A stretch of 64,000 nucleotides of DNA from the NCBI RefSeq assembly GCF_004135585.1, contig NZ_CP035501.1, positions 3,295,501 to 3,359,500 of the forward strand, in the 5' to 3' direction. This document shows, piece by piece, positions 20,468 to 30,992 of the stretch. A program made the translations under genes and the position numbers. The first letter of the stretch is position 1, and the number at the start of each line of letters is the position of its first letter. The notes beneath the pieces were generated by a model, which did no database searches, was not told the origin of the DNA, and worked only from the letters and a program-made list of their open reading frames with translations. The DNA is from Sphingosinicella sp. BN140058. Its GTDB lineage: Bacteria; Pseudomonadota; Alphaproteobacteria; Sphingomonadales; Sphingomonadaceae.

Positions 20468-20926
20468 ATGCGGTCGGATCTGGTCGAAACCAAGGAGCGT
20501 GTTTCCGCCGTCCTGGTCGGGACGGAAATCGTCGACGGGCAGGCAGAATCGCCGGTGCTGGAGCGGCTGCACGCTCTCGTCCGCAAAGGGTATAGAGCCG
20601 AAATCGGGCTCGGCGCCGACACCGATCTGGTCGTGCTTCGCCATGTCGGCCGGACTCCCGACCTGGTCCTGCACAGCGATGGCGTCGTCGAACCCTATCC
20701 GGGCCGCTGGCCGCGCCACAAGAGATCGATCGAGCCGCCTCAGCCGTTTCGCGCCGGGGACGTGGCCGAGCAATTGCGCTTCATGCGCTTTCTCGACACG
20801 ATCCCGAAGCCGTCGCTGCGCGATCGTACCCGCCGCTTCCGGCACAAATATATCTATCTGCCGCTCGTCGTCGCGATCCTGCTCGGCGTCCATCTCGCCT
20901 TCACGGCCATGCTGGTCGCCGACTAG
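20468..20926 (+). CDS. Hypothetical tail-anchored protein (152 aa)
   Basis: The family is not recognised. The protein has a mostly hydrophilic N-terminal part of about 125 residues (ETKERVSAVLVGTEIVDGQ, then EIGLGADTDLVVLRHVG). A basic stretch (RTRRFRHKYIYL) leads into one C-terminal hydrophobic segment (PLVVAILLGVHLAFTAMLVA), so it looks like a single-pass, tail-anchored inner-membrane protein. GGGAG seven bases before ATG 20468 supports that start over an ATG at 20438. It is divergent from the GPH symporter gene and convergent with prmA. Confidence 0.72.
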   Translation: MRSDLVETKERVSAVLVGTEIVDGQAESPVLERLHALVRKGYRAEIGLGADTDLVVLRHVGRTPDLVLHSDGVVEPYPGRWPRHKRSIEPPQPFRAGDVAEQLRFMRFLDTIPKPSLRDRTRRFRHKYIYLPLVVAILLGVHLAFTAMLVAD

Positions 20927-20929
20927 CCA

Positions 20930-21898
20930 CTAACGCCAGCCGAGCGACCTGCGCTTGCGCATCACCAGAGTCGGCCACTCGCCATGCTCGACCCGGAAGC
21001 TTTGCATCAGTCCGTGCCGCCGGTAGGCCGCGGCGACCGCATCCGCCTGGCTGTCGAGCAGTCCGGCGAGGATGAGGCGGCCGCCGGCCTCAAGCGCCTT
21101 GGACACGCTTGGCGCCAGTTCGATCAAGGGACCTGCCAGGATATTGGCGATGATCAGGTCGTAAGGGGCACGCTGGCGCAGCCGGGGATGTTCGAGCCCC
21201 GCCGCCACCGCAAGCTCGAGCTGCCCGCGAATGCGACCGAGCCTGACCGCATTGATACCGGCATTCTCCTCGGTGACCTCGATCGAGACCGGATCGATGT
21301 CCGATGCGGCCGCACGCGCAGCAGGCCACAACCGCATCGCGGCGAATGCGAGGAGGCCGGTACCGGTGCCGAGATCGATCAGGTTCGAGACGCTGATCCC
21401 CTGGTCCTTGAGCTTGCTCAGAGCCACCAGACAGCCACTGGTGGTCTCATGCTGGCCGGTTCCGAACGCGCGGCCGGCATCGATCTCGAACGCGATCGAA
21501 TCGGCGGGAACGCTGTCGCGGTGCGCCGGCGTGTGGACGAAGAAGCGGCCGGCGCGAATCGGCTCCAGACCTTGCTGGCTGAGCGTCACCCAGTCGCGTT
21601 CCTCGACCTGCTCGACCAGCGGCTCCTGGCCCGCGGCGCTCGGCGCCAGGCTCTTCAGCATGGCGAGCATCTCGGCGCTCGGAGGCCCGGCGAAATAGGC
21701 ATCGAGCCGCCACACGTCCGGCTGCGCCGGATCGGGCTCGCTGGTCATCAGCACGGGCGGTTCGTCGAGCAGAGCGAGCGCCCCGATCTCCTCCTGCAAT
21801 TGCTCGGCCTCGGCCTTGTTGCAGGGGAGGGTCGCCTTCCAGCTGCCGGTCTCGCCGTTTGCGGCCGGGGCTGCGGCAGCGCGCTTTCTAGCGGACAT
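20930..21898 (-). CDS. prmA: Ribosomal protein L11 methyltransferase PrmA
   Basis: This is a 322-residue class I SAM-dependent methyltransferase. It has the PrmA-type SAM motif LIDLGTGTGLLAFAAMRLWP followed by ASDIDPVSIEVTEENAGINAV. The substrate-side motif is DLIIANILAGPLIELAPSV (NPPY-like position NILA, as in PrmA). Upstream, FGTGQHETTSGC is also characteristic. PrmA trimethylates ribosomal protein L11. Its start overlaps the stop of the SDR gene by 11 bases, so the two are translationally linked. Confidence 0.95.
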   Translation of the reverse strand: MSARKRAAAAPAANGETGSWKATLPCNKAEAEQLQEEIGALALLDEPPVLMTSEPDPAQPDVWRLDAYFAGPPSAEMLAMLKSLAPSAAGQEPLVEQVEERDWVTLSQQGLEPIRAGRFFVHTPAHRDSVPADSIAFEIDAGRAFGTGQHETTSGCLVALSKLKDQGISVSNLIDLGTGTGLLAFAAMRLWPAARAAASDIDPVSIEVTEENAGINAVRLGRIRGQLELAVAAGLEHPRLRQRAPYDLIIANILAGPLIELAPSVSKALEAGGRLILAGLLDSQADAVAAAYRRHGLMQSFRVEHGEWPTLVMRKRRSLGWR

Positions 21899-22595
21899 AG
21901 GACGCGCCGTTGACGTCGATCACGGCCCCGGTGGAGGAGGCCGGCGCGTCCAAAGCGAACCAGCGCACCGTCTCGGCGACTTCGTCGACTCCGGCGACAC
22001 GGCCGAGCGGGATGTCGGCGAGCAGTTTCTCTCCGCCGCGGCTGGCGAGATAATCCTCGGCCATGCCGGTCATGGTGAAGCCGGGGCAGACGGCGAAGGC
22101 GAGCACGTTTTCGGCGGCGAAACCGCGCGCGATCGATTTGGTCATCCCCATCATCCCGGCCTTGGAGGCGGCATAGTGCCAATGCTGGGGCGAATCGCCG
22201 CGATAAGCAGCGCGGCTGGCGACGTTGACGATTCGCCCGCCGTCTTCACGTTCGCGGAAGTGGCGCACCGCCAGGCGGCAGAGCTCCGCCGAGGCGGTGA
22301 GGTTGACCCGCATCGTGCGCTCCCAGACGCCAACCCATTCGTCATGATCGAGATCGATCGACGCCGCCTCGAAGATGCCGGCATTGTTGACGAGCACGTC
22401 GATGCGGCCGCCGAGCCGGTCGAGCGCGGCGTTCCACAGCGCCTGGGCGGCGCCTGGCCGGTCGAGATCGGCGGCAATCTCGCCGTCGCCGCCGCGAGTC
22501 GAATGGCCGACCACATTGTGGCCGCCGAGGGCGTCGAAGATCGCCCTGCCGATGCCCCGGCTGGTGCCGGTGACGAGGATGTTGCGCTGGGTCAT
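21888..22595 (-). CDS. SDR-family NAD(P)-dependent oxidoreductase (FabG-like)
   Basis: This is a 235-residue short-chain dehydrogenase. The nucleotide-binding motif TGTSRGIGRAI is near the N-terminus, NNAG is in VLVNNAGIFEA, and the catalytic Tyr-x3-Lys is in HYAASKAGMMGMTKSIA, preceded by the serine region NVASRAAYRG. The late motif is VCPGFTMTGM. It resembles 3-oxoacyl-ACP reductases, but many such proteins act on other substrates. ATG 22595 gives the usual start a few residues before the Rossmann strand; a longer frame to 22631 is not supported. It is co-transcribed with prmA. Confidence 0.92.
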   Translation of the reverse strand: MTQRNILVTGTSRGIGRAIFDALGGHNVVGHSTRGGDGEIAADLDRPGAAQALWNAALDRLGGRIDVLVNNAGIFEAASIDLDHDEWVGVWERTMRVNLTASAELCRLAVRHFREREDGGRIVNVASRAAYRGDSPQHWHYAASKAGMMGMTKSIARGFAAENVLAFAVCPGFTMTGMAEDYLASRGGEKLLADIPLGRVAGVDEVAETVRWFALDAPASSTGAVIDVNGASYVR

Positions 22596-22674
22596 GGGCC
22601 GCGAACTAGCGGCGCAACCAAGAGGTTGCAAAGGAAGAGCACGTCTCGCGGATCGAACGACGAGGCTCGGCCTT

Positions 22675-22858
22675 CACCCTCCCACGCCTTCGGCGCGGGC
22701 CCCTCCCTCTCCCCAAGTGGGAGAGGGGTTATCCGCCCCGGTCGCAAAACTGCCCCTCTCCCGTTTCAGGGAGAGGGAGGGGCCCGCCGCGAAGCGGTGG
22801 GAGGGTGAGGGCAGTTTTGCTCCCGCTGCGAAGCGGCGAAAGGGTGAGGGCGCTTACG
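22675..22858. repeat. Large GC-rich inverted intergenic repeat
   Basis: Two arms of about 39 bases (22675-22713 and 22769-22807) are near-perfect reverse complements, beginning CACCCTCCCA and containing GGGCCCCTCCCTCTCCC. Shorter internal repeats also occur, for example GCAAAACTGCCC, recurring inverted at about 22809-22820. The element fills the gap between the SDR and chemoreceptor genes and reaches into the latter's 3' end. It resembles other intergenic elements here at 27005-27150, 29866-29945 and 50906-51056. It could fold strongly as RNA and act as a terminator or mRNA stabiliser. Confidence 0.75.
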
Positions 22859-24188
22859 CCGCGAAGCCTTTCACGAAGCTGGTCGTGGCGGTCTTGAACC
22901 GGGTCATCTGCTCGTCGACGTGGCTGAAGCTCTTGGTCAGGCCGTCGATCTCGCTCGCGACCGTTTCCGTGTCCTGGCGGATCGCGGCGATGGTCGAGGA
23001 CATCGAATCGGCGGCGAGGGCGGTTTCGTCGACGGCGGCGGTGATCATCGTCACCGTCTGCGCCTGCACTTCCATCGCCTCGCGGATCCGGTCGGCGCTG
23101 TGCTGGACTTCTTCCACGGTGCGCTGGATCGAGCCGTTCGCCGTCAGGGTCGACTTGGTTGCCTGCTGGATGGCGGAGATCTTGCCGGCGATGTCGTCGG
23201 TGGCCCGGGCGGTCTGGCTGGCGAGCGATTTCACTTCCTGCGCGACGACGGCGAAGCCGCGGCCGGCATCGCCGGCGCGGGCGGCCTCGATGGTCGCGTT
23301 CAAGGCAAGCAGGTTGGTCTGTCCGGCGATGTCGCGGATCAGGCCGAGGATCGATTCGATCGCACCGACATGGCTGGACAGGGCCTGGCTGACCTGAACC
23401 GCCTGCGAGGCCTGATCGCCGGCGCGGGTCGCGACGCCCGCGGCGACCTCGACTTCGTTGCGGGCATCCTCGATCGCACGGATCAGGCCGGCGGCGGTCT
23501 GCGCCGCTTCGCGCATCGCGAGCGCCGACTGTTCGGCGGCGGCGGCGACTTCGCTGGTCTTGCCGAGCATCCCGCGCGCTGCGGCGGAGGCATCGGAGGC
23601 CTGGGCGCGCAGCAACTGGCTGTCGGACGCGGTGCGCTCGGCAACGCTGACCACTTCGTTGTTGAACTGGGCGCCGCGTGCGGCCCGGGTCTCTCGCTCG
23701 GCACGGCTATGGATGAGGTCGAACTGGGCGGCGAACACGTCCGCTTCGAGCAGCGACGAGATTGCGAGACAGCGTCCGAGTCGGGCGATCCGCTCCGGCT
23801 GCTCGGCACATTCGGTGGCAACCAGGGTGTAGCAGCAGTCGACAGCCGCCGCGACGGACGAGAACAGGACGCTGAGCGGAATGCCCCGGGCATTCGCATC
23901 CTGAAGGAAGCCCTGGGCCAGATCGGCCCACTTCTGATCGCCGATCGCGCCATGCTTGATGATCATATAGGGGACGATCTTGCCGGTCAGCGCCTCGATG
24001 TCCGCCTCGCCGAACCGAGTGCCGGCGTCGTGCGCGGAGGAGAGATGCTCGCAAAAGGCACGGCCGACCGGCGCACCCTTTTCCTTGAGGAACTCGGCGA
24101 GTTCCCTGCAGCCCTGGGCAAGGCTTCCGTCCGGATCGTATCGCCCGATCCGTGCCTCCAGCCGCACTGCGCCCTGTTCCGTCCCCAT
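22854..24188 (-). CDS. Soluble methyl-accepting chemotaxis protein with globin-like N-terminus
   Basis: This 444-residue chemoreceptor has no transmembrane segment. Residues 1 to about 165 form an all-helical domain (for example [51 protein letters not shown]) whose size and helical make-up resemble protoglobin/HemAT sensors. A haem-ligand histidine cannot be fixed from sequence; H in MIIKHG is one candidate. The C-terminal signalling domain is canonical, with tip [20 protein letters not shown] and [18 protein letters not shown] 24188 with GAGGA just upstream is preferred to TTG 24203. It likely senses oxygen or another cytoplasmic signal; there are no che genes nearby. Confidence 0.88.
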   Translation of the reverse strand: MGTEQGAVRLEARIGRYDPDGSLAQGCRELAEFLKEKGAPVGRAFCEHLSSAHDAGTRFGEADIEALTGKIVPYMIIKHGAIGDQKWADLAQGFLQDANARGIPLSVLFSSVAAAVDCCYTLVATECAEQPERIARLGRCLAISSLLEADVFAAQFDLIHSRAERETRAARGAQFNNEVVSVAERTASDSQLLRAQASDASAAARGMLGKTSEVAAAAEQSALAMREAAQTAAGLIRAIEDARNEVEVAAGVATRAGDQASQAVQVSQALSSHVGAIESILGLIRDIAGQTNLLALNATIEAARAGDAGRGFAVVAQEVKSLASQTARATDDIAGKISAIQQATKSTLTANGSIQRTVEEVQHSADRIREAMEVQAQTVTMITAAVDETALAADSMSSTIAAIRQDTETVASEIDGLTKSFSHVDEQMTRFKTATTSFVKGFAA

Positions 24189-24367
24189 GAAAGTCCTCGT
24201 CAATGTGACATTAAGCCAGGGGGCCGTTGTGGCGCGAAAGCTTTAAGATCGCGTTAGCCATGGAGGGCATCTTCTGTCCTAAATGCCGGGTGGCTTGGAG
24301 TGTCACGCCGCTTGTCTCCGGGCGCGTGCTTTCCTAAGAGCGGCGCGTACTTAGGGAGCCCCGCCTC

Positions 24368-24760
24368 ATGCACCGCAATCCATCGCGCCCGCTCTCGCCG
24401 CATCTGACGATCTGGCGATGGGGGCCGCACATGTTCGTCTCGATCGCCAACCGGGTGACCGGCGCGGGCCTTGCCACGGTCGGCGCGGCAGCCCTGGTGT
24501 GGTGGCTGGCGGCGGCCGCCAGCGGCGCCAAGGCTTATGAGACGTTCCTGTCGTGGGCGACGAGCTGGGTCGGCATCGTGATCGGCGTCGGCCTGAGCTG
24601 GGCGTTCTTTTTTCACCTGCTCGGCGGCATCCGCCATCTGGTGATGGACATCGGTGCGGGCTTCGAGCTCTCGGTCAACAAATTCTGGGCCAACATGACG
24701 ATCCTCGGCTCGGTGCTGCTCACCGCGCTGTTCTGGTTCGCCATCCTGGGGATGAAGTGA
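24368..24760 (+). CDS. sdhC: Succinate dehydrogenase cytochrome b556 subunit SdhC
   Basis: This is the 130-residue membrane-anchor subunit of complex II. The N-terminal signature RPLSPHLTIWR is present, with Trp where Tyr is usual. SIANRVTG replaces the common SI-HR-TG pattern. The haem-ligand region HLLGGIRHLVMD is intact. There are three transmembrane helices. Its stop overlaps the start of sdhD (TGATG arrangement), and it heads the sdhCDA operon. The 180-base gap upstream presumably holds the promoter. Confidence 0.96.
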   Translation: MHRNPSRPLSPHLTIWRWGPHMFVSIANRVTGAGLATVGAAALVWWLAAAASGAKAYETFLSWATSWVGIVIGVGLSWAFFFHLLGGIRHLVMDIGAGFELSVNKFWANMTILGSVLLTALFWFAILGMK

Positions 24761-25155
24761 TGCGGATGGAAACTCCCCTCGGCCGCGTCCGCGGCCTCGG
24801 CTCGGCGCGCACCGGTGCACATCATTGGTGGCTCGAGCGGCTGACCTCGATCGCCGCTCTGGTCCTGTTCGTCTGGTTCATCGCCTCGATCCTGCGGCTG
24901 CCGTCGCTTTCCTACGGCGATGTCGTCGGCTGGCTGCGCGAGCCGCTCGCCGCAGTGCCGATGCTGCTGCTGATCGTTACGACCTTCTGGCACCTCAAGC
25001 TCGGCCTGCAGGTGATCCTCGAAGATTACGTGCACGAGGAGGGCATGAAATTGTTCTCGATCGTGCTGCTCAACTTCTTCGTGATCGCCGGCGCCGCGCT
25101 CGCTTTCTTCTCTGTTCTCAAGATCGCCTTCGGCGGGGACGCATCCCATGGCTGA
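24760..25155 (+). CDS. sdhD: Succinate dehydrogenase membrane anchor subunit SdhD
   Basis: This 131-residue protein has three hydrophobic segments. The complex II anchor motif [15 protein letters not shown] contains the conserved His and the quinone-site Asp-Tyr. It starts at the ATG that overlaps the sdhC stop and ends eight bases inside the start of sdhA. This gives tight translational coupling across the operon. With SdhC it binds haem b and the quinone. Confidence 0.95.
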   Translation: MRMETPLGRVRGLGSARTGAHHWWLERLTSIAALVLFVWFIASILRLPSLSYGDVVGWLREPLAAVPMLLLIVTTFWHLKLGLQVILEDYVHEEGMKLFSIVLLNFFVIAGAALAFFSVLKIAFGGDASHG

Positions 25156-26935
25156 CGCCTACAAGATCATCGACCATGCTTACGACGTCGTCGTCGTCGG
25201 AGCCGGCGGCTCCGGCCTCCGCGCGACGATGGGGGCCGCGGAGAAGGGGCTGAAGACGGCCTGCATCACCAAGGTCTTTCCGACCCGCAGCCACACCGTC
25301 GCGGCGCAGGGCGGCATCGCCGCATCGCTCGGCAACATGGGCGCAGACCACTGGACCTGGCACATGTACGACACCGTCAAGGGCTCCGACTGGCTCGGCG
25401 ACCAGGACGCGATCGAATATCTCTGCCGCGAGGCGCCCGCCGCGGTCTACGAGCTCGAGCATTTCGGGGTTCCGTTCAGCCGCACCCAGGAAGGCCGCAT
25501 CTACCAGCGTGCCTTCGGCGGCATGATGCAGAATATGGGCGCCGGTCCGCCCGCGCAGCGCACCTGCGCCGCCGCCGACCGGACCGGCCACGCCATGCTC
25601 CACGCGCTCTACCAGCAGAGCCTGAAGTATGACGCCGACTTCTTCATCGAATATTTCGCGATCGATCTGATCATGGAAAATGGCGAATGCCGGGGCGTGA
25701 TCGCCTTGTGCATGGAAGACGGCACCATCCACCGCTTCCGCAGCCATGCCGTGGTGCTCGCCACCGGCGGCTACGGCCGTGCCTATTTCTCGGCGACTTC
25801 GGCCCACACCTGCACCGGCGACGGCAATGCGATGGTGCTCCGCGCCGGCCTGCCGCTGCAGGACATGGAGTTCGTCCAGTTCCATCCGACCGGCATCTAC
25901 GGTGCCGGCGTGCTGATCACGGAGGGTGCGCGCGGGGAAGGCGGCTATCTCACCAATTCCGAGGGCGAGCGCTTCATGGAGCGCTACGCACCGTCGGCCA
26001 AGGATCTCGCCAGCCGCGACGTCGTCTCGCGATCGATGGCGATGGAAATCCGCGAGGGTCGCGGTGTCGGCAAGGAGAAGGATCATATCTTCCTCCATCT
26101 CGATCATATCGACGCAAAGATCCTGGCCGAGCGCCTGCCCGGCATCACCGAAACCGGCAAGGTCTTTGCCGGCGTCGACCTGACGCGGCAGCCGCTGCCG
26201 GTGGTGCCGACCGTCCATTACAACATGGGCGGCATCCCGACCAATTATCATGGTGAGGTCGTTACCCTGCGCGACGGCAATCCCGACAGCGTCGTCCCCG
26301 GCCTGTTCGCCGTCGGCGAAGCGGCCTGCGTGTCGGTTCACGGCGCCAACCGCCTCGGCTCCAACAGCCTGATCGATCTCGTCGTATTCGGCCGTGCGAC
26401 GGGCCTGCGCCTCGGCGAGATCGTCAAGCCGGGCACGGCGCTGCCGCCGCTGCCCAAGGGCTCGGAAGAGATGGCGATCGGCCGCCTCGATCATTTCCGC
26501 TATGCCAAGGGCGGCAGCCCGACCTCGGTCATCCGCAACCGCATGCAGCGCACGATGCAGGCCGATTGCGCGGTGTTCCGCACGGAGGCGACGCTGGACG
26601 AAGGCAAGGGCCGCATCGACGAGGTCTACAAGCAGATGGCCGACATCGACGTCACCGACCGCAGCCTGGTCTGGAACACCGATCTGGTCGAATCGATGGA
26701 GCTCGACAATTTGATCGGCCAGGCCGTGGTCACCATGCACAGCGCCGCCAATCGCAAGGAAAGCCGCGGCGCCCATATGCACGAGGACTATCCGAACCGG
26801 GACGACGTCAACTGGCTGAAGCACACGGTGACCTGGTTCAACGAGGGTAAGGTGACGATCGATTACCGCCCGGTGCACGAATATACGCTCACCGACGAGA
26901 TCGAGTATATCAAGCCCAAGGCCCGGGTGTACTGA
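25148..26935 (+). CDS. sdhA: Succinate dehydrogenase flavoprotein subunit SdhA
   Basis: This 595-residue catalytic subunit oxidises succinate to fumarate. The FAD-binding motif [20 protein letters not shown] is near the N-terminus. The covalent-FAD histidine lies in [18 protein letters not shown]. The catalytic arginine/histidine regions include [18 protein letters not shown] and [20 protein letters not shown]. The length is standard. A strong terminator follows directly. The iron-sulfur subunit gene, which usually comes next, is instead at 51067-51852. Confidence 0.98.
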   Translation: MADAYKIIDHAYDVVVVGAGGSGLRATMGAAEKGLKTACITKVFPTRSHTVAAQGGIAASLGNMGADHWTWHMYDTVKGSDWLGDQDAIEYLCREAPAAVYELEHFGVPFSRTQEGRIYQRAFGGMMQNMGAGPPAQRTCAAADRTGHAMLHALYQQSLKYDADFFIEYFAIDLIMENGECRGVIALCMEDGTIHRFRSHAVVLATGGYGRAYFSATSAHTCTGDGNAMVLRAGLPLQDMEFVQFHPTGIYGAGVLITEGARGEGGYLTNSEGERFMERYAPSAKDLASRDVVSRSMAMEIREGRGVGKEKDHIFLHLDHIDAKILAERLPGITETGKVFAGVDLTRQPLPVVPTVHYNMGGIPTNYHGEVVTLRDGNPDSVVPGLFAVGEAACVSVHGANRLGSNSLIDLVVFGRATGLRLGEIVKPGTALPPLPKGSEEMAIGRLDHFRYAKGGSPTSVIRNRMQRTMQADCAVFRTEATLDEGKGRIDEVYKQMADIDVTDRSLVWNTDLVESMELDNLIGQAVVTMHSAANRKESRGAHMHEDYPNRDDVNWLKHTVTWFNEGKVTIDYRPVHEYTLTDEIEYIKPKARVY

Positions 26936-26960
26936 TCCCTGGGTTCAGGCGCTGAAAACG

Positions 26961-27000
26961 AAAAGGCCGTCGCAGCGAGTGCTGCGGCGGCCTTTTGTTG
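26961..27000 (+). terminator. Rho-independent terminator after sdhCDA
   Basis: A 16-base stem (26961-26976 with 26981-26996, one G-T pair) with a GAGT loop is followed by TTTTGTTG. It begins 25 bases after the sdhA stop. The A-rich 5' side means it could also work in the opposite direction. Confidence 0.9.
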
Positions 27001-27004
27001 TGTC

Positions 27005-27150
27005 ATCCCCTCCCTGGAAGGGAGGGGTTAGGGGTGGGTGCGCGGCGCAGCCGCGCCTGCAGCTTGAGCGAAAATCCCTGGCGCTTTCAGCCCCATCGAG
27101 GGGCCGAAAGCGCACCCACCCCCGGCCCCTCCCTTGGCAGGTAGGGGAGG
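27005..27150. repeat. Intergenic inverted repeat (CCCTCCCTGGAAGGGAGGGG type)
   Basis: The arms at about 27007-27042 and 27110-27148 are imperfect reverse complements. Each contains the small palindrome TCCCTGGAAGGGA or TCCCTTGGCAGGTAGGGG next to GGGGTGGGTGCG or its complement. The same arm type recurs at 50906-51056. It lies between the convergent sdhA and metH genes. Confidence 0.75.
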
Positions 27151-27175
27151 ATGGGGTGTCATGCGAGAGGCGTGC

Positions 27176-29830
27176 TCAGTCCAAATTCGGCCGCAGCCAG
27201 CGTTCCGCTTCCTCGACGCTGACTTCGCGGCGGGCGGCATAATCTTCGAGCTGGTCGCGGCCGATCCGGGCGACGCCGAAATACTGGCTGTCGCGATGGC
27301 CGAAATAGAAGCCGGAGACGGCCGAGGTCGGCCACATCGCGAAGCTCTCGGTGAGCGTGACCCCGGCCGGATCGCCGCCGAGCATGTCGAACAATACCGG
27401 CTTCAGGCTGTGATCCGGGCAGGCGGGATAGCCGGGCGCCGGGCGGATGCCCTGATAGGTTTCGCGGATCAGATCGGCATTGGTGAGATGCTCTTCCGCA
27501 TAGCCCCAGATGCTGTTGCGGACGTGGCCGTGGAGGGTTTCGGCAAAGCTCTCGGCGAGACGATCGGCCAGAGCCTTCAACAGAATGTCCGAATAATCGT
27601 CATTCTCGGCCTTGAAGCGCGCCAAATGCGCGTCGAGCCCGTGAATGCCGACGGCGAAGCCGCCGATCCAGTCCTCGCCGGCCGGATCGATGAAGTCGGC
27701 CAGGCACATGTTCGGCCGTCCCTCGCGCTTCTTCACCTGCTGGCGCAGCATCGGCAGCCGGGTCTCGTCATTGCCGGCAAGCACGAAGATGTCGTCGCCT
27801 TCGCGGCGGCAGCGCCACAGGCCGACGGTCCCCTTGGCGATCAGCCAATGCTCCGCGATGATCCTGTCGAGCATCGCCTGCGCGTCGTTGAACAGCGAGG
27901 TCGCACTCTCGCCGACGATCGGATCCTCGAGGATCGCGGGATAATTGCCGGCGAGCTCCCAGGCCCGGAAGAACGGTGTCCAGTCAATCGATGCGCGCAG
28001 ATCCCGGATCGGCCATTCGCCGAAATGCTGAACGCCCGGGCGCTGCGGCGCCGGCGGCTTGCCCGCCGGATCGTAGGGGAAGGAATTGGCCCGGGCCTCG
28101 TCGATCGTGGCGAGCTCGCTATGGCCGCGGCCGGCGCGGGTCTCGCGGACCGTGTGGTAATCCTCCGCGGTCTTGGCGACGAGCGGATCGCGCTGCGTCT
28201 CGGAGACGAGCGACGAGGCGACGCCGACCGCGCGGCTGGCGTCGAGCACGTGGAGCACCGGGCCTTCATAAGCGGTGTCGATCTTGAGCGCGGTGTGGAC
28301 CTTGCTGGTCGTCGCGCCGCCGATCAGCAGCGGCAGGGTCATGCCCTCGCGTTGCATCTCGGCCGCAACCGTGACCATCTCGTCCAAAGACGGGGTGATC
28401 AGACCCGACAGGCCGATCATGTCGGCATTGTTCTCGTTCGCCGCCTGAAGGATGTTCTGCCACGGCACCATCACGCCGAGATCGATCACCTCGAAGCCGT
28501 TGCACTGCAGGACGACGCCGACGATGTTCTTGCCGATGTCGTGAACGTCGCCCTTGACGGTGGCCATCACGACCTTGCCCTTGCCGGCGGTGGCACCGCT
28601 CTTCTCTTTCTCCTCCTCGATGAAGGGGATGAGATGGGCGACGGCCTTCTTCATCACGCGGGCCGACTTGACCACCTGGGGCAGGAACATCTTGCCGGAT
28701 CCGAACAGGTCTCCGACCACGTTCATGCCGTCCATCAGCGGACCTTCGATGACGTGGATCGGACGGTCGGCCCGCTGCCGCATCTCCTCGGTATCCTCGA
28801 CCACGTAGGCGTCGATGCCCTTGACGAGGGCGTGTTCCAGCCGCTTTTCGACGCTCCAGCCGCGCCATTCCGCCTCGGCTTTCTCCTTGACCGGATCGGA
28901 GCCGAGATACTTTTCGGCGAGCGTGACCAGGCGCTCCGTCGCATCGTCGCGGCGGTCGAGAATGACGTCCTCGCACGCTTCGCGCAGCTCGGGATCGATC
29001 GCGTCGTAGACGTCGAGCTGACCCGCATTCACGATCGCCATGTCGAGCCCGGCCGGGATCGCATGGTAGAGGAAGATCGAGTGCATCGCGCGGCGCACAG
29101 GCTCGTTGCCGCGGAACGAGAAGCTGAGATTCGAAAGGCCGCCGGAGATGTGCGCGTGGGGGCAGCGGACCTTGATCTCCTTGCACGCTTCGATGAAGTC
29201 GACGGCATAGGTGCGATGCTCGTCGATGCCGGTCGCGACAGCGAACACGTTGGGATCGAAGATGATGTCCTCGGGCGGGAAGCCTTCGCGCACCAGCAGA
29301 TCATAGGCACGCGAGCAGATCTCGACCTTGCGCGCCTTGGTGTCGGCCTGGCCGGTCTCGTCGAAGGCCATCACGACCACGGCGGCACCGTAATTACGTA
29401 CCTTGCGGGCGAGGCGGAGGAATTCGGCTTCGCCTTCCTTCAAGCTGATCGAATTGACGATCGGCTTGCCGGAGACGCATTTGAGGCCGGCCTCGATCAC
29501 GCTCCATTTCGAGCTGTCGATCATGAACGGCACGCGGGCGATGTCGGGCTCGGCGGCGATCAGCTTGAGGAAGGTCGTCATCGCCACTTCGGCGTCGAGC
29601 AGGCCCTCGTCCATGTTGATGTCGATGACCTGGGCGCCATTCTCGACCTGTTGGCGCGCGACCTCGACCGCGGCGGCATAATCGCCGGCCATGACCAGCT
29701 TCTTGAAACGTGCCGATCCGGTGACGTTGGTACGCTCGCCGATGTTGACGAAGGTGGAGGAGGCGGCGGGCCCGACGTCGGCATCGGCGTCGGCGTCTAG
29801 AGGTGCAATTGGAAGGGCAGTGGCGGTCAT
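27176..29830 (-). CDS. metH: Methionine synthase, C-terminal module (pterin-, cobalamin- and SAM-binding)
   Basis: This 884-residue protein is the second part of a split cobalamin-dependent methionine synthase. It starts with the pterin-binding domain ([32 protein letters not shown]). The B12-binding domain follows, with the cobalt-ligand motif DVHDIGKNI and [13 protein letters not shown]. The C-terminal reactivation domain has [15 protein letters not shown]. The homocysteine-binding module is a separate upstream gene (29946-30992). Together they transfer methyl groups from methyl-THF to homocysteine. It is last in the ArsR-metF-metH operon, 115 bases after the N-module. Confidence 0.96.
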   Translation of the reverse strand: MTATALPIAPLDADADADVGPAASSTFVNIGERTNVTGSARFKKLVMAGDYAAAVEVARQQVENGAQVIDINMDEGLLDAEVAMTTFLKLIAAEPDIARVPFMIDSSKWSVIEAGLKCVSGKPIVNSISLKEGEAEFLRLARKVRNYGAAVVVMAFDETGQADTKARKVEICSRAYDLLVREGFPPEDIIFDPNVFAVATGIDEHRTYAVDFIEACKEIKVRCPHAHISGGLSNLSFSFRGNEPVRRAMHSIFLYHAIPAGLDMAIVNAGQLDVYDAIDPELREACEDVILDRRDDATERLVTLAEKYLGSDPVKEKAEAEWRGWSVEKRLEHALVKGIDAYVVEDTEEMRQRADRPIHVIEGPLMDGMNVVGDLFGSGKMFLPQVVKSARVMKKAVAHLIPFIEEEKEKSGATAGKGKVVMATVKGDVHDIGKNIVGVVLQCNGFEVIDLGVMVPWQNILQAANENNADMIGLSGLITPSLDEMVTVAAEMQREGMTLPLLIGGATTSKVHTALKIDTAYEGPVLHVLDASRAVGVASSLVSETQRDPLVAKTAEDYHTVRETRAGRGHSELATIDEARANSFPYDPAGKPPAPQRPGVQHFGEWPIRDLRASIDWTPFFRAWELAGNYPAILEDPIVGESATSLFNDAQAMLDRIIAEHWLIAKGTVGLWRCRREGDDIFVLAGNDETRLPMLRQQVKKREGRPNMCLADFIDPAGEDWIGGFAVGIHGLDAHLARFKAENDDYSDILLKALADRLAESFAETLHGHVRNSIWGYAEEHLTNADLIRETYQGIRPAPGYPACPDHSLKPVLFDMLGGDPAGVTLTESFAMWPTSAVSGFYFGHRDSQYFGVARIGRDQLEDYAARREVSVEEAERWLRPNLD

Positions 29831-29865
29831 AATGATGGACTACTCGTAATCGGTACGGAGGGGAC

Positions 29866-29945
29866 GACTTCCCCTCTCCCTGCCCTCTCCCCACAGAATT
29901 CCCATCAAACGACTACTTTGATGGGCCCCGATGGGGAGAGAGATG
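29866..29945. repeat. Intergenic repeat with hairpin between the two metH modules
   Basis: The region contains CCCCTCTCCC/GGGGAGAG-type arms like the repeat at 22675. It also holds a perfect 9-base hairpin (CCCATCAAA, 29901-29909, with TTTGATGGG, 29917-29925; 7-base loop). On the minus-strand transcript it lies between the two metH coding regions, where it could tune relative expression or mRNA stability. Confidence 0.6.
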
Positions 29946-30992
29946 CTAAGCGGCGATGGTCATCGGCTCGAGGCCGGCGAGGCGGGTGACGGTGCGGACC
30001 TTCGGCAGGCTGCGCGGGGTCACGCCCTGCACTGCCTTGGCGATCGCCGCGATATGGGCGGGGGTCGATCCACAGCAGCCGCCGAGGATGTTGACCAGGC
30101 CCTGTTCCGCCCAGCCGCGGACGAAGGCGGCGGTCTGCTCGGGCAGCTCGTCATAGGCGCCGAGCTCGTTGGGCAGGCCGGCATTGGGATAGGCCATGAT
30201 CAAGGTGTCGGCATTCTGGGCCAGCGTCTGCACGTGCGGGCGGAGCTGCTGGGCGCCGAACGAGCAATTGAGGCCGATGGTCAGCGGCCGGGCATGACGC
30301 ACCGCATACCAGAAGGCCTCCACCGTGTGGCCCGACAGATTGCGGCCCGAAAGATCGGTGATCGTCATCGAGATCATCAGCGGCACGTCGCGGCCGAGCC
30401 GTTCGCCGGCTTCCATCGCCGCGACGATCCCCGCCTTGGCGTTGAGCGTGTCGAAGATCGTCTCGATCAGGATGAAATCGGCGCCGCCCTCGAGCAAGGC
30501 TTCCGTCTGCTGCAGATAGACGTCCTTGAGGCCGTCGAAATCGATCTCGCGATAGCCGGGATCGTTGACGTTGGGCGACAGCGACAAAGTCTTGTTGGTC
30601 GGCCCGATCGCGCCGGCGACGAAGCGCGGCCTGCCATCGGCCGCTTCGGCCGCGTCGGCAGCCTTGCGGGCGATGCTCGCGGAAGCGCGATTGATGTCGC
30701 CGACAAGATGCTCGGCACCGTAATCGGCCTGGCTGATCGTGTTGGCGCTGAACGTGTTGGTGGACACGATGTCGGAGCCGGCAGCCAGATAGTCTCTGGT
30801 GATCGCCTCGACGACGTCGGGCCGGGTGAGGGCGAGAATGTCGTTATTGCCCTTCTGATCGCGGCTGAGGCGGAGATCGCCGCGATAGTCGGCCTCGGTC
30901 AGCTTGCGGTTCTGGATCTCGGTGCCGAAGGCGCCGTCGGTGAGCAGGATACGCTCCCGGGCGGCTTCGATCAGTCTCTCGCGCGCGCTCAT
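29946..30992 (-). CDS. metH: Methionine synthase, N-terminal homocysteine-binding module
   Basis: This is a 348-residue homocysteine S-methyltransferase domain protein. DGAFGTEIQ is near the start. The zinc-binding cysteines are in GLNCSFGA and [12 protein letters not shown], as in the first domain of MetH. It lacks pterin and B12 domains, which are encoded by the next gene. ATG 30992 overlaps the metF stop (ATGA), and the open frame above this start is only the opposite reading of metF. A split MetH is known in alphaproteobacteria. Confidence 0.94.
   Translation of the reverse strand: MSARERLIEAARERILLTDGAFGTEIQNRKLTEADYRGDLRLSRDQKGNNDILALTRPDVVEAITRDYLAAGSDIVSTNTFSANTISQADYGAEHLVGDINRASASIARKAADAAEAADGRPRFVAGAIGPTNKTLSLSPNVNDPGYREIDFDGLKDVYLQQTEALLEGGADFILIETIFDTLNAKAGIVAAMEAGERLGRDVPLMISMTITDLSGRNLSGHTVEAFWYAVRHARPLTIGLNCSFGAQQLRPHVQTLAQNADTLIMAYPNAGLPNELGAYDELPEQTAAFVRGWAEQGLVNILGGCCGSTPAHIAAIAKAVQGVTPRSLPKVRTVTRLAGLEPMTIAA

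Noticed and set aside
27134..29800. An 888-codon plus-strand open frame
   Set aside because: It is the antisense reading of the metH C-module; no protein family features.
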